This document shows, piece by piece, positions 42,875 through 52,433 of a stretch of 64,000 bases of DNA. The position numbers and the translations under genes are program-made. Under the pieces are notes generated by a model, which searched no databases, had not been told where the DNA came from, and saw nothing but the letters and a program-made list of their open reading frames with translations. This DNA is from Acidobacteriota bacterium. Lineage in GTDB: Bacteria > Acidobacteriota > Vicinamibacteria > Vicinamibacterales > UBA2999. Within the stretch, counting starts at the first letter, position 1. Each line of letters starts with the position of its first letter. The stretch lies in contig JAUSDY010000042.1 in assembly GCA_030650395.1 (NCBI GenBank), positions 1-64,000 on the forward strand, read 5' to 3'.

Positions 42875-44917
42875 ATGACCATCGTGACCGCACCCCCGTT
42901 GCCCGTCGAAGAGTCCGATCCGCGCGCTTATCTCCGCGACGGCAGCGTCGCTGTGCTCCGCGTCAGCCGGCCGGCAGACCAGAACGCGCTGCGGCGTTTT
43001 TTCCACGAGCTGTCGCCCGGCTCGCGGCAGTCCCGCTTCTTCAGTCTGGCGGAACCGGCCGAGACGCTCATCGACGCATTCTGCGATTCGAGCGACCCCA
43101 CGCGTCAGGCGACCGTGGTCGCGGTTCGCCTGGAAGACGAAGGGCTTCGACCCGTTGCCGTAGGCTCCTATCTCGACCTCGGTAACGGCGTAGCGGAGGC
43201 TGCATTCGCCGTCGCCGATGCGGTCCAGGGCAGGGGACTCGGGACGATTCTCCTCCAGCGGCTTGCGAAGCTCGCCGCGGCGAATGGGTTCCGGCGCTTC
43301 AACGCGATCGTTCTCTGCGAGAACACGGCGATGCTCGACGTGTTCCGTGCGTCCGGGTTTCAGATCGGATCGAAGACCCAGCACGGCGTCGTGACCGTTG
43401 CTCTAGCACTCGGCCCGCCAGATGCCCGTCCAGCTCGAAATATTGCACCGCCCGTGGGAAGATATTTCGAGAATCCCATGTTGTTCGCGCTGCTCATTGT
43501 TTGCGTGCTCGTTCCCGGCTCCACATGGGCGCAGTCATTTGCGCCGCCCGGATGGAGCGACGGACTGAAATTGAATGAACCGGCCGACCTCAACCCGGAT
43601 CCGCGCATTGTCGAGGTCAATCTCACGGCGAGGCTCGCGGACGTCGAGATCGCCCCGGGCAAGCGCGTGCACGCCTGGACCTACAACGGCGGCTTGCCCG
43701 GCCCGCTGATCAAGACGCGAGTCGGCGATCGCTTGATCGTTCACTTCACGAACGAGCTGAAGGATCCGACGACGGTGCATTGGCACGGGGTGCGCGTGCC
43801 GATCGAGATGGACGGCGTACCGGGCGTCTCGCAGGAAGAAGTGAAGCAGGGTGACTCGTTCACCTACGACTTCGTGGTTCGCGATGCCGGGTTGTATTGG
43901 TATCACCCGCACGTCATGTCGGCTGCGCAAGTTGGCTTCGGTCTCTACGGCGCGCTGCTCGTCGAAGATCCCGACGACGGCGTTGGCGTGGCGGATCAAG
44001 TCACGATCGTGTTGAGCGACATCGGGTTCGACGCGAAGGGCCGGCTTGAGCCCGCGGAGAGCGGCGGGTCCGCAGGAATGGTGTTCGGCCGCGAAGGGGC
44101 GTACGTGCTGGCCAACGGCCGGACGAAACCCGTTCTGCGCGCTCGGCCGGGCGCGCCGCAGCGCTGGCGCATCGTCAACGCCTCAAAGAGCCGCTACTTC
44201 TATCTCGATCTGGAGGGGCAGGCGATGACGGTGATCGGCGGCGACGGCGGCCTTCAGGAGCGTGCGGTCACGACCGACATCCTGCTGATCACCGCCGGTG
44301 AGCGCGCCGATGTGATCGTCAGCCCGAAGGGCAAGTCCGGCACGCCATTGATGCTGCGCGCCATGCTTTACAACCGTGGTTACGGCAGCGTCGAGTACCG
44401 CAGTGTCGAAGAAGTGCTGACGATCGAGTTCACCAAAGAAGCGCCGGTCACCAAGACCGCGCCCGTGACGGTGGGCCGCGCCATTCCACGTCTGTCTGCC
44501 GCCGGCGCGACGCCGGTGAACATCGAGCTGACGCTACCGCCGATGGAACACTTCAAGTCGGAGTTTCGTGTGAACGGCGTCCCGTTCTGGAAGGCGAAGC
44601 CTTATCTGGCGAAGCTTGGCGAGACGCAGCTGTGGATCGTCAGGAACGACACCGACTGGGACCATCCGTTCCACCTGCACGGCTTCTTCTTCCAGGTCGT
44701 CAATGAGAAGGGCGAGCCCGTCGGGCCGCTGGCGTGGAAAGACACGGTGAACGTCCCGATGAAAACGACGGCGCGGTTCCTCGTGAAGTTCGACGAACGT
44801 CCAGGCGAGTGGATGTTCCACTGCCATATCCTGGATCACGCCGACGGCGGACTAATGGGCACGGTCCTCGTCGGGCCCGTGTCGCCCTCCACCCACGTCC
44901 ACACGAAGAAACAGTAG
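42875..44917 (+). CDS. GNAT acetyltransferase fused in frame to a multicopper oxidase
   Basis: One open frame of 680 codons. Residues about 1-182 form a GNAT domain (AFAVADAVQGRGLGTILLQR, LCENTAMLDVFRASGF) like that at the N-terminus of GNAT-acyl-CoA synthetases. At residue 202 a full signal peptide begins (MLFALLIVCVLVPGSTWAQ), then a multicopper oxidase with HWHGVR, WYHPHV, HPFHLHGF and HCHILDHADGG. An exported domain behind a cytosolic one is hard to reconcile, so either ATG 43478 starts a separate 479-residue oxidase or the fusion is recent. TCGAAATAT and ATATTTCGA arms flank the junction. A consensus sigma-54 promoter lies upstream. Confidence 0.75.
   Translation: MTIVTAPPLPVEESDPRAYLRDGSVAVLRVSRPADQNALRRFFHELSPGSRQSRFFSLAEPAETLIDAFCDSSDPTRQATVVAVRLEDEGLRPVAVGSYLDLGNGVAEAAFAVADAVQGRGLGTILLQRLAKLAAANGFRRFNAIVLCENTAMLDVFRASGFQIGSKTQHGVVTVALALGPPDARPARNIAPPVGRYFENPMLFALLIVCVLVPGSTWAQSFAPPGWSDGLKLNEPADLNPDPRIVEVNLTARLADVEIAPGKRVHAWTYNGGLPGPLIKTRVGDRLIVHFTNELKDPTTVHWHGVRVPIEMDGVPGVSQEEVKQGDSFTYDFVVRDAGLYWYHPHVMSAAQVGFGLYGALLVEDPDDGVGVADQVTIVLSDIGFDAKGRLEPAESGGSAGMVFGREGAYVLANGRTKPVLRARPGAPQRWRIVNASKSRYFYLDLEGQAMTVIGGDGGLQERAVTTDILLITAGERADVIVSPKGKSGTPLMLRAMLYNRGYGSVEYRSVEEVLTIEFTKEAPVTKTAPVTVGRAIPRLSAAGATPVNIELTLPPMEHFKSEFRVNGVPFWKAKPYLAKLGETQLWIVRNDTDWDHPFHLHGFFFQVVNEKGEPVGPLAWKDTVNVPMKTTARFLVKFDERPGEWMFHCHILDHADGGLMGTVLVGPVSPSTHVHTKKQ
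43435..43470. promoter_or_regulatory. Inverted repeat at the GNAT/oxidase junction
   Basis: TCGAAATAT (43435-43443) and ATATTTCGA (43462-43470) are perfect 9-bp arms 18 bp apart, lying 8 bp before the internal ATG of the oxidase. GGGAAGATATTTC within it resembles the activator sites. It may be the original control region of the oxidase gene. Confidence 0.4.
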
Positions 44918-44924
44918 GCGCCGG

Positions 44925-45515
44925 TCAGCGCCCGACGCAGCGAATAGCGTCGGGAATCTCATCGAGGATGATGTTCGCCCGGGTGTCGTGCAGCACGAGG
45001 TCGCGCCCCAGGAATCTGTAGTGAACATCGGGCGGCAGCTCGGGCAGCGCGGCGAGCAGGTTGGGCGGCACCGTCGAGAGCGGCTCCCGCTTCGGATAGG
45101 TCCCGTTGATTTGATACTTGAAGTCGCCCGGGTTGCCGTCGCCTTGAAGGGCGGCACACGTGCCGCCGTCGGTCTCGGCGCGGAGCGCCCTCCGGAACGC
45201 CGTGCGAACCCGCCTCGAGAAAATGTCACCACGCTTGGCTTTCGCGCGCGCCACCCGGATGCGTGCGGCCAGCGCGTTTTCGGCTTGAAGAATTTCCACG
45301 GGCTTCTCGGTAACCGCGAGCGCCTTCAGTCCCTGCTCGAGCTTGCCGCGCAACTCGGCATACGAATTCATGCGAGCGATGAACGTCGCCGCGGCATCGC
45401 CCCAGATCTGCACTTGGAAGTCAGGTTTCTGCGGCGTCTGACCTGGCGAGGCCTGGAGTCCCGCGATCGACGCGAGGGCGATCATGGCGAAGCCCAGCAT
45501 GGGCCGAAGAGTCAT
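44925..45515 (-). CDS. Secreted protein of unknown function (family with 60702-61190)
   Basis: A 196-residue protein with signal peptide (ends LQASPGQ). Its C-terminal part, ALPELPPDVHYRFLGRDLVL then DTRANIILDEIPDAI, matches the C-terminus of the protein at 60702-61190 (LPAPLEYRLIGRDLVVRDVQ, DVIIGVLRDAV). A third, truncated copy lies at 56277. The family is not one I recognise. It converges on the GNAT-oxidase gene, with 7 bp between the ends. Confidence 0.65.
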   Translation of the reverse strand: MTLRPMLGFAMIALASIAGLQASPGQTPQKPDFQVQIWGDAAATFIARMNSYAELRGKLEQGLKALAVTEKPVEILQAENALAARIRVARAKAKRGDIFSRRVRTAFRRALRAETDGGTCAALQGDGNPGDFKYQINGTYPKREPLSTVPPNLLAALPELPPDVHYRFLGRDLVLHDTRANIILDEIPDAIRCVGR

Positions 45516-45598
45516 CCCTTCGAGTGTACGCCCGAAGGATCAGAAAGGGTGTGCAAACTCGAACACTTACCGACCCTTTGCGCTGGTAACCTCCCCTT

Positions 45599-46397
45599 GT
45601 GGTTCCCCTTGTGCTTTGTGCTGTTGACCTGGGCCCGACGTCGCCCCGAGTCCTCTTGCACGCCTCTGGTTTTGGCGCGGTCCTCGGCGCCGCGCTGAAA
45701 GTGGTGCACGTTGCATCCGATACTCACCCCGAAACCCAGCGACGTGTTGCAGCCGAATGCCTGAGGATGGCGCCCTATCTATCAGGCGATGTTCGAGGAG
45801 TCGGACGTCCTGGTGCGCCTGGGTCCGGTTTCGGAAGCCATTCACCGGGAGGCGGTGCAGCTCGGCGCCACGCTCCTGGTCATTGGCAGCGGCAGCCACG
45901 CGAGCCTCGTGAAACTACTGATGGGATCGACGACCGACGCGATTCTTCGGAGCACCCGCACAAATACGCTGCTGGTCCCGCCGAATAAGTTCGACATCAT
46001 CAGCGTCATCAGTGACGCCGCCCTGACCTGCGGTCCGGTGCTGGCAGCCGTCGACCTTGCCGAAGACTGCCGGCATCAGCTCGAAGCCGCGAGCCATCTC
46101 GCCGGCATTGCCCGGCAACCGCTCTTGATCATGACGGTCGCGGACAGCTCGACGACGGACCACGATGCGTCTCAGGCGATCCGGGATCGCGCCCACGACC
46201 TGTCACCGGTCAAGCCCACGTCGATCATCGTGCGTCGTGGCGGCGTTGCGGAAGAGATCTCCCGCTGCGCCAAGACGGAGGATGCGGGCCTGGTCGTGAT
46301 GGGGCTTCGCCAGAACAGCCGAGGGCGTCCGGGCGTGATCGCGCAGGCCGTTCTCGACACCGGTCGCGCGTTCGTGCTGGCGGTTCCGGCCGGCTAG
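45599..46397 (+). pseudogene. Universal stress protein with a 4-bp duplication frameshift
   Basis: Sense begins in one frame (VVPLVLCAVDLGPTSPRVL ... ECLRMAPY) and continues in another (QAMFEESDVLVRLGPVSEAI, LLVIGSGSHASLVKLLMGST, LVVMGLRQ) to 46397. At the switch, CTAT is tandemly duplicated (45775-45782). Removing one copy restores MAPYQAMFEES. The gene is a two-domain Usp inactivated or phase-switched by this slippage. The downstream frame has an internal ATG at 45789. Its end overlaps the convergent nonaheme gene by 4 bp. Confidence 0.7.
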
Positions 46398-47662
46398 GCG
46401 CGCAGGCTGCGGATCTTGAGCGCGAGCGCGACCACAACCAACAGGATGGCGCCGAGGGAAACGGCGAGGCCCGTGCGCCGGTACGAAACCTCGGCCAGAG
46501 CGGCCTGGCCCTCCGAGTCGACCTTGGCGGTGATGCCCAGGCCTGCCTGCAGCACGGCGCTCACCGGTTTCGGATCGAAGGCGTGCATCTCGGTGCGGGC
46601 CAGAGTCAGTTGGTTGGCCGCTTCGCGCAACGCGAGCGATTGTTCGCCCATTTCCATGCCCGCGTTCTCGGCTGATGCAACCAGCGCTTGCGAATGGCTG
46701 ATGGCCTCTTTCAACTTCTCGATCTCCGAACGCATGGCGGTGGCAGCCTTACTCCCGTTGTCGCCTTCGGTATGGCAGTTCGTGCAGAGCGCCGCCTTAT
46801 CGGTACCGAGCATGGCGTCGGTCGGCTCGGCGATGTCGTGATTGCCGTGGCACTCGACGCAGCTGCGGTCGAAGATCTGGCTGTGCGTGCTCAGCGCGAA
46901 CTTCGTCGCGAAGACGGTGTGGCAGGTGCCACAGACGTTGGCGATGGCGCCGACGCCCGGCGGCGCCGCGCCGTGGTTGCCGTGGCAGTCGTTGCAGGTC
47001 GGCGCCGATAGATCGTTCCCCTTCACCATCGCGGCATGGTGAACGCTCTTCTCGTATTTCGCGCGCTGGTCCGTCGGCAGCGGCGATCCGTCCGGCAGCA
47101 TGTAACCCTTCATGCGATCGGCATCGGCATGGCATTTCGTGCACGTCGTGGCGACGTTCAGCACGTAGACGGGTGACTGCGCGTCGCCGACCAGCCGCAC
47201 GCCGTGCGCGCCGTGGCAGCTGACGCAGGTCGCCACTTTGGTATCGCCCTTGGCGAGCTGCTGCCCGTGCACGCTGGTGGCGTACTCGACCGCCTGATCG
47301 ACGCGCTGTTTCGGCGCGTACTTGCGCATCAGCGCCGCGTCGGAATGACAGCGCGAGCACACGGCGATCACCATCTGTCCGGCCGGCTTGCCCTTGAACC
47401 CCGTGGCAGGCGCCTTGGCTTTCGCCTTGTCGGTCTCGTTGGGGTTGCCGCCATGGCAATCGACGCAGGTGAATCCGCGGTCGCGGTGCACATCAGTGCC
47501 GGCAAAATCGCGCGCCGGGGCCGCCAGCGCCGGCTGCGCCTGATCCCCATGGCAGGTCTGGCAACCGGACGGTGGCGCGGCCTGCGCCGCCGCCGGGGCC
47601 GCCGAAGCCAGGACTCCGCCGACGAGGGCGGCGAAGAGGAAGTTACGCGGCCAGGTAGCCAT
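46394..47662 (-). CDS. Nonaheme c-type cytochrome with C-terminal membrane anchor
   Basis: A 422-residue exported protein. Nine CXXCH motifs occur: CQTCH, CVDCH, CSRCH, CVSCH, CTKCH, CNDCH, CGTCH, CVECH and CTNCH. A helical region (about 315-375) and a C-terminal transmembrane helix (about 397-415) follow. The architecture resembles cytochrome c3/doubled-CXXCH proteins of respiratory complexes. It is the last gene of a seven-gene minus-strand operon and overlaps cytochrome b by 20 bp. It probably takes electrons from, or gives them to, the Rieske/b pair. Confidence 0.85.
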   Translation of the reverse strand: MATWPRNFLFAALVGGVLASAAPAAAQAAPPSGCQTCHGDQAQPALAAPARDFAGTDVHRDRGFTCVDCHGGNPNETDKAKAKAPATGFKGKPAGQMVIAVCSRCHSDAALMRKYAPKQRVDQAVEYATSVHGQQLAKGDTKVATCVSCHGAHGVRLVGDAQSPVYVLNVATTCTKCHADADRMKGYMLPDGSPLPTDQRAKYEKSVHHAAMVKGNDLSAPTCNDCHGNHGAAPPGVGAIANVCGTCHTVFATKFALSTHSQIFDRSCVECHGNHDIAEPTDAMLGTDKAALCTNCHTEGDNGSKAATAMRSEIEKLKEAISHSQALVASAENAGMEMGEQSLALREAANQLTLARTEMHAFDPKPVSAVLQAGLGITAKVDSEGQAALAEVSYRRTGLAVSLGAILLVVVALALKIRSLRA

Positions 47663-48722
47663 AAATGGTGAAGACGATTAGATAAACGACCGCGACGACT
47701 CCGGCGAACGTGATGAACGGGTTTTGCCGGCCGTCAGGATTCTTGCGATCGAGAAAGGGCACCAGAAACAGAAGCACGGCGGCGACGTTGAAGCCCATCA
47801 CGCCAAGCATCTCGCCTTCGAACCCAAGCACGTGGCTCGGTATCAGCTTCAGGGTCTGGAACATCGCCAGGAAGTACCACTCGGGCCGGATGCCGGCGGG
47901 CACGGCCGCAAACGCATCAGCCTTCTTACCCAGCTCCCACGGCAGAAAGAGCGCCAGCGCTGCGAGTACCGCCAGCGCGACATACCACCACATCACGTCG
48001 TGCAGCACGTAGTTGGGGAAGAAGGGCTCCTGCGGGATTGTCTCTCCCGCCTTTTCGCGCTTCTCGACGCTCGGCGGCACGCTCATGCCCTGCCGCTGGA
48101 TGAGCAGCAAGTGTGTTCCAAGCAGCGCCGTGGTCATCGCCGGAAGAATCGCGACGTGAATCCCGTAGAACCGCGTCAATGTTGCGCCGGTGACGTCGTC
48201 GCCGCCACGCAGGAAGCGCACCATGAAATCGCCGACGAACGGCAGCGCGCCGGCGATTCCGGTTCCCACCTTGGTGGCGAAGAAGGCCAGCTCGTTCCAC
48301 GGCAACAGGTAACCGCTGAAACCGAAGCCCATCATGATGAACAACAGCAGCACGCCGGTGATCCACGTCAGTTCGCGCGGCTTGCGATACGCGCGGAGAA
48401 AGAACGTGCTGAACAGATGCACGAACGCCATCAGGATGAGGAGGTTCGCCGACCAGCTGTGGAGGTTGCGAATCAGCCAGCCGAACTCAACCTGGCTGAC
48501 GATGAACTGGACGCTTTCGTAGGCCTCGCTGGCGCTCGGCCGGTAGTACAAGAGGAGCAGGATGCCGGTGGCGACCTGGACGCCGACCAGGAACAAGGTG
48601 ATGCCGCCCATGTAGTACCACACGCTGTGGCGATGCACGGGTACCGTCTTTTCGGCGACGAACGCGCGAAGTCCGCTCAAGTCAAGCCGCTCGTCGAGCC
48701 ACGCGAACAATTGTTCGGTCAC
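47643..48722 (-). CDS. Cytochrome b (b6/subunit IV fused) of the multiheme operon
   Basis: A 359-residue membrane protein. Heme ligands are in [14 protein letters not shown] and [13 protein letters not shown], and the quinol motif PEWYF is present ([16 protein letters not shown]). It should exchange electrons between the quinone pool and the adjacent Rieske protein. This is the second Rieske/b pair in the window, separate from the nos-linked one. It lies 20 bp after the Rieske gene. Confidence 0.92.
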   Translation of the reverse strand: MTEQLFAWLDERLDLSGLRAFVAEKTVPVHRHSVWYYMGGITLFLVGVQVATGILLLLYYRPSASEAYESVQFIVSQVEFGWLIRNLHSWSANLLILMAFVHLFSTFFLRAYRKPRELTWITGVLLLFIMMGFGFSGYLLPWNELAFFATKVGTGIAGALPFVGDFMVRFLRGGDDVTGATLTRFYGIHVAILPAMTTALLGTHLLLIQRQGMSVPPSVEKREKAGETIPQEPFFPNYVLHDVMWWYVALAVLAALALFLPWELGKKADAFAAVPAGIRPEWYFLAMFQTLKLIPSHVLGFEGEMLGVMGFNVAAVLLFLVPFLDRKNPDGRQNPFITFAGVVAVVYLIVFTIYGYLAA

Positions 48723-48742
48723 GATTCAATGCCCGCGCTGTT

Positions 48743-49180
48743 TCACGCTCGGGAAATCACGACGTCTTCCTGCCCGGGCTCGCCGCGCAGGTTGACCTTG
48801 AAGACCTCGAGCGGGCGCGGCGGCGGCCCCGAGACGACACTGCCCGAGAGGTCGTAGAGGCCGTTGTGACACGCGCACCAGATCTGCGAAGTCTCCGCTT
48901 TGTACTGCACGGTGCATTCGAGATGCGTGCACACGGCGTTGAACGCCTTGAATTGCCCGTCGCTGGTGCGCACCAGGATGGCGGGCTTGGTGCCGAACTT
49001 CACGAGCGCGCCCGTGTTGGGCTTGAATTCCGCAATCTTCCCGGCGATGACGCTATCAGTGGCTGGCTCGGCGGCGGCCGGCGGAATGATGTACCGCCAC
49101 ACCGGATAGAGGATCGAGACCGCCGTCGAGACGAAGCCGAGGGCGAGCAGCCGGTCGAGAAAGTTGCGTCGCGTCACCAT
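48743..49180 (-). CDS. Rieske iron-sulfur protein of the multiheme operon
   Basis: A 145-residue protein with Tat-like start TRRNFLDRLL and Rieske motifs CTHLEC and CACHNG. In the second motif, Ala replaces the usual Pro between the cysteine and the last Cys-His, and Asn-Gly follows. Its start overlaps the end of the beta-barrel gene by 7 bp. Confidence 0.92.
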   Translation of the reverse strand: MVTRRNFLDRLLALGFVSTAVSILYPVWRYIIPPAAAEPATDSVIAGKIAEFKPNTGALVKFGTKPAILVRTSDGQFKAFNAVCTHLECTVQYKAETSQIWCACHNGLYDLSGSVVSGPPPRPLEVFKVNLRGEPGQEDVVISRA

Positions 49181-51366
49181 AGGTACGTCAGCCTGACAAG
49201 CCCCGCGTGCGCCGTATACGGGCGATACAGGTAGCCGAGCAGCAACGCATTGGTGGCCGCGACCGGCTGACCCTCCTGGACGGCCGGCAGTGCGATGCCG
49301 GAAATCGTCGTCGGTCCCAGGGCGAAGTCCTCCACATTGTAGTCGTCAAACCAATACGCCACGCCGAAGCGGAGGTTGCGGGAGATCTCGTAGCTGACGT
49401 CGACTTCGCTCCGCAGCAGCTCGTTCTTCACCGGGGGGAGCTGTTCCGGCACCGCCAGCGGCGAGCCGGCGGCGAGGCCGTAGAGATACGCGTCGTTCGA
49501 TCGGTTCCAATCGGCCGACAGCCGGATGACCGTCCGCTCGATGGCCCGGTCGATGTCGACCGCGGCCTCGAGAAAATTCACCTTGCCGGTGTAGTCGGTG
49601 GTCCAGTCACGCAGCGGATTGACCTGGTCGGCCGCGGTGGTCGCGCCGCGCGATCGCTGGAGCGATCGGTACTTTTCCCATCCGTAACTGGCCGTCAGGT
49701 TGTAGCGATCGTCGGGCGTTACCGAGAAGCCGACGGAATACTGATCGGACTCGTACGACTGCAGACCGTGCGCGCTGTCCGGATATTCGTCGCGGCCGAC
49801 GCCGGCCGACGCGGTGAGCCCGAACATGCCGCCGGGCATGAGGTTGCCGATCAGCGTCAGCCTCTGGCGGTCGCGGTCGGCGACGTCGTAATAGCGCATG
49901 CCGGCCAGCTCGCCGATCTCCGGCAGCAGGTGCGCGTCGAATCCCTCGCCCTCGCGCTTGCGATTTTCGTACAAGCCGCGTACCGACGCCCACGCCGTTC
50001 CCGTGGTGTCGACCGAGACGCGGAAGACGTTCTCGCCCGTCTTCTCAAAGATGCGGTTCTGGTAGTCGGTAGCCAGCCTGCTGAATCCGACCTTGACCGA
50101 CGTCGACGGCGCCACCTGGAAGGCGCCATCCGCGTCGAAGGTCGCGCGCTTGACACTGAAATACGCCGACGGCCCGGCCGCGGCCTGGAAGCTCGAGTCG
50201 TATGCGACGGTCCCGCCCGGCCGGTCGAAGACCGGCGTCTGCACGTCCACGTCCGCGTAGCGGTACTTCGCGTTCACCGAGAACAGGCGCGCCGGGCGCA
50301 TCGCCAGGGTGAACTGGGCGATCGTCATCTGGTTCTTGGCTTCGGCGGTCGGCCGCGCCAGCGCAGGCGACGCAATCGCCGTGTTGATCGTGAACGGCAG
50401 CAGATCTTCGTTGCTACGGCCTTGTCCCAACGCGACGTAGCCGGTGAGCCGCCCGCGCCACGGCACGGCCACGGCGCCGGTGCCGTGCAGATACGTCAGG
50501 GTATTACCCGGCCACAGCGCCATGCGGCCTTGCGACGGTGTGGCCGCGAGGTCCGGGCCGTAGCGCACCGGGTTGTCCCAAGTGACACTCTCGACATTGC
50601 TATCGAATGTCGATCCGTCCCAGCCGATGCGGAACATGCCTGAGGCGTTGCCCCATTCGAGCGCGGTGCGCAGATCGGTGGTGCGCGTGTCGACCGGCAC
50701 GGGCAGCTCCACGGCGTTGCCGTGGCCGAAGGTGCCGCCGAACGGAATGGCGCCTTCCTTCGTCGTGTTCGTGACGTTGACCAGGATGTCGGTCGAGCGA
50801 TCGACGTGGAAGACGATGTCGGCCCGGCCGATCTTGCGGGTGGTACGAAGGTCGAACCGCACCGCTTGATCTTCGAAATTGCGCAACGTCCTGGTGCCGC
50901 CCTGAATCTCCTGCTGCAGGGCGTCCTCGAGCCGGAACACGCCGGGCGCCACCTGCGTGAACAGCATGCGCGTGTCGCGGCTGATGAACATCGGGATCTG
51001 ATCCCACAGGAACGTCGCCGACAGCCGGCCGACCCGCTGAAAATCGAGCAGGTAGCGCTGATCGCGATAGCCGGCGTTCCAGGCTTGCGCCTCGAAGTTC
51101 CAGTCTTCGGTGCGCCGGCCGAGCAGCAGGTTGTTCGCGTAGAGGCCGCCGCGCAGGTCGCGATAGCGCTGGAAGCGCGCCTCGTCGCCGTCGACCTGGT
51201 TGATGCGCCCGCCGAAATCCAGCGAGCCGTAGACCTTGCCGGTCGTCTCGCTCCGCGCGATCTCCACCGGGTCGGTGCGTGCCGCCAGCGTCGGCGGATC
51301 CTGCGCGCGCGCGACGGCGGCGCTCATCAGCACCAGTCCTGCGGTCATCCAAAGTTGGTTGCGCAT
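49174..51366 (-). CDS. MtrB/PioB-family outer-membrane beta-barrel
   Basis: A 730-residue protein with signal peptide (ends AVARAQ) and a long run of amphipathic strands ending in aromatic residues, in the style of decaheme-associated outer-membrane proteins MtrB/PioB. Typical pieces are GSLDFGGRINQVDGDEARF, RDLRGGLYANNLLLG and the last strand HAGLVRLTYLW. It lies directly after the decaheme MtrA-like gene. MtrB forms the barrel around MtrA, carrying electrons across the outer membrane. The N-terminal CXXC of Shewanella MtrB is absent. Confidence 0.8.
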   Translation of the reverse strand: MRNQLWMTAGLVLMSAAVARAQDPPTLAARTDPVEIARSETTGKVYGSLDFGGRINQVDGDEARFQRYRDLRGGLYANNLLLGRRTEDWNFEAQAWNAGYRDQRYLLDFQRVGRLSATFLWDQIPMFISRDTRMLFTQVAPGVFRLEDALQQEIQGGTRTLRNFEDQAVRFDLRTTRKIGRADIVFHVDRSTDILVNVTNTTKEGAIPFGGTFGHGNAVELPVPVDTRTTDLRTALEWGNASGMFRIGWDGSTFDSNVESVTWDNPVRYGPDLAATPSQGRMALWPGNTLTYLHGTGAVAVPWRGRLTGYVALGQGRSNEDLLPFTINTAIASPALARPTAEAKNQMTIAQFTLAMRPARLFSVNAKYRYADVDVQTPVFDRPGGTVAYDSSFQAAAGPSAYFSVKRATFDADGAFQVAPSTSVKVGFSRLATDYQNRIFEKTGENVFRVSVDTTGTAWASVRGLYENRKREGEGFDAHLLPEIGELAGMRYYDVADRDRQRLTLIGNLMPGGMFGLTASAGVGRDEYPDSAHGLQSYESDQYSVGFSVTPDDRYNLTASYGWEKYRSLQRSRGATTAADQVNPLRDWTTDYTGKVNFLEAAVDIDRAIERTVIRLSADWNRSNDAYLYGLAAGSPLAVPEQLPPVKNELLRSEVDVSYEISRNLRFGVAYWFDDYNVEDFALGPTTISGIALPAVQEGQPVAATNALLLGYLYRPYTAHAGLVRLTYLW

Positions 51367-51377
51367 GATCTCTTTCC

Positions 51378-52361
51378 TCACTGCCGCGTGAATCTCGAAC
51401 CGCCCGGATGGTTCGAACCGTGAATGGCTGAATGACATGTGACGCAGCTGCGACTGTAGAAGTGGTTGTTGCTCTTCGCGACCTTGTTGTCGTAGATGGT
51501 CGACGGATGCCGCGTGAAGTTGTGGCAGCGCTGGCACAGGAACGGCAGCTTGGCCACCAGCATCCGATCGTTGTTGGAGCCGTGCGGATCGTGACACGTC
51601 GCGCAGCTGTCGCCGCTGATGCCGCCGTGCTCGAACAGGAACGGCCCGCGCTTCTCGGTGTGGCAGGTCGCGCACGCCTCGTTGATCGTGTTGCCCGTTT
51701 TCAGCAGCCGCACATTGGTCGTCCCGTGGGGGTTGTGGCACGACGCGCATTCCATCTTGCCCTCGCGCACCGGCATGTGACCCGACCGATCCAGCTTGGC
51801 GACCTTGTCGCGATGGCAGGACATACAGGTCTGCTGCTGGCTGACGGCCTTCAGCTGGGACCGGTCCGACTTGGGCTGGTGCACGCTGTGACAGGTCACG
51901 CACGACACGTTGCGGGCCTCGTGCTGGCTGCCTTTCCACAGCGCGTGCGGCCCGCGGTTGTGGCACGTCGCACACGTATCGGTCACGGCCTTCGCCGAGA
52001 TCTTGTCGAACTGCCGCGGCTTGATCTTTTCGGGATCGCTGGCGTGCGCTTCGCCCGGGCCATGGCAGGTTTCGCAACCCTGCGCCGCCCATGGCGTACG
52101 CGGATCTTTTGCCTGTCCGTGCTTGGTCGCCTTAATGGACGCCTCGAATCCTTCGTGGCACGTCGCACAGGCTTCGCCGCCGATGTAGCCGGGCTGCGGC
52201 GTCTGCGGCGCGGTTTGATCGGGCGCGGCCGTCTCGATCGCCGCGGGCGGTGGCGCCGGCGCCGCCGCAACCGGCGTGGTCCGCAGGACGCTCGTTGCCA
52301 GCGCGCCCGCGAATACGATCGCGGCCGCTGCGTTCAGAAACGCGATGGGGCGGATTCTCAC
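51378..52361 (-). CDS. Decaheme c-type cytochrome, MtrA/DmsE family
   Basis: A 327-residue periplasmic cytochrome with ten CXXCH motifs: CATCH, CETCH, CATCH, CVTCH, CMSCH, CASCH, CATCH, CATCH, CQRCH and CVTCH. The signal peptide is followed by a Pro/Ala-rich linker. Length, heme number and the adjacent MtrB-like barrel identify it as the electron wire of a porin-cytochrome conduit. It sits 11 bp upstream of that gene. Direction of electron flow (metal reduction or oxidation) cannot be told. Confidence 0.88.
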   Translation of the reverse strand: MRIRPIAFLNAAAAIVFAGALATSVLRTTPVAAAPAPPPAAIETAAPDQTAPQTPQPGYIGGEACATCHEGFEASIKATKHGQAKDPRTPWAAQGCETCHGPGEAHASDPEKIKPRQFDKISAKAVTDTCATCHNRGPHALWKGSQHEARNVSCVTCHSVHQPKSDRSQLKAVSQQQTCMSCHRDKVAKLDRSGHMPVREGKMECASCHNPHGTTNVRLLKTGNTINEACATCHTEKRGPFLFEHGGISGDSCATCHDPHGSNNDRMLVAKLPFLCQRCHNFTRHPSTIYDNKVAKSNNHFYSRSCVTCHSAIHGSNHPGGSRFTRQ

Positions 52362-52372
52362 GTCATCCTCTT

Positions 52373-52428
52373 TTCTGCCTTCTGCCTTCTGCCTTCTGCC
52401 TTCTGCCTTCTGCCTCTTGCCTTCTGCC
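52373..52428. repeat. Heptanucleotide tandem repeat (TTCTGCC)8
   Basis: Eight contiguous heptamers TTCTGCC, the seventh degenerate (TCTTGCC), fill the gap between the NapC-like and decaheme genes. It is the same unit length as the tract at 17937 but a different sequence. Confidence 0.9.
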
Positions 52429-52433
52429 TTTTC

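Noticed and set aside
45580-45598. TGGTTCCCCTTGTGC near the frameshifted stress protein as a sigma-54 promoter
   Set aside because: It overlaps the likely start codon, both blocks deviate from consensus, and no activator palindromes are near.
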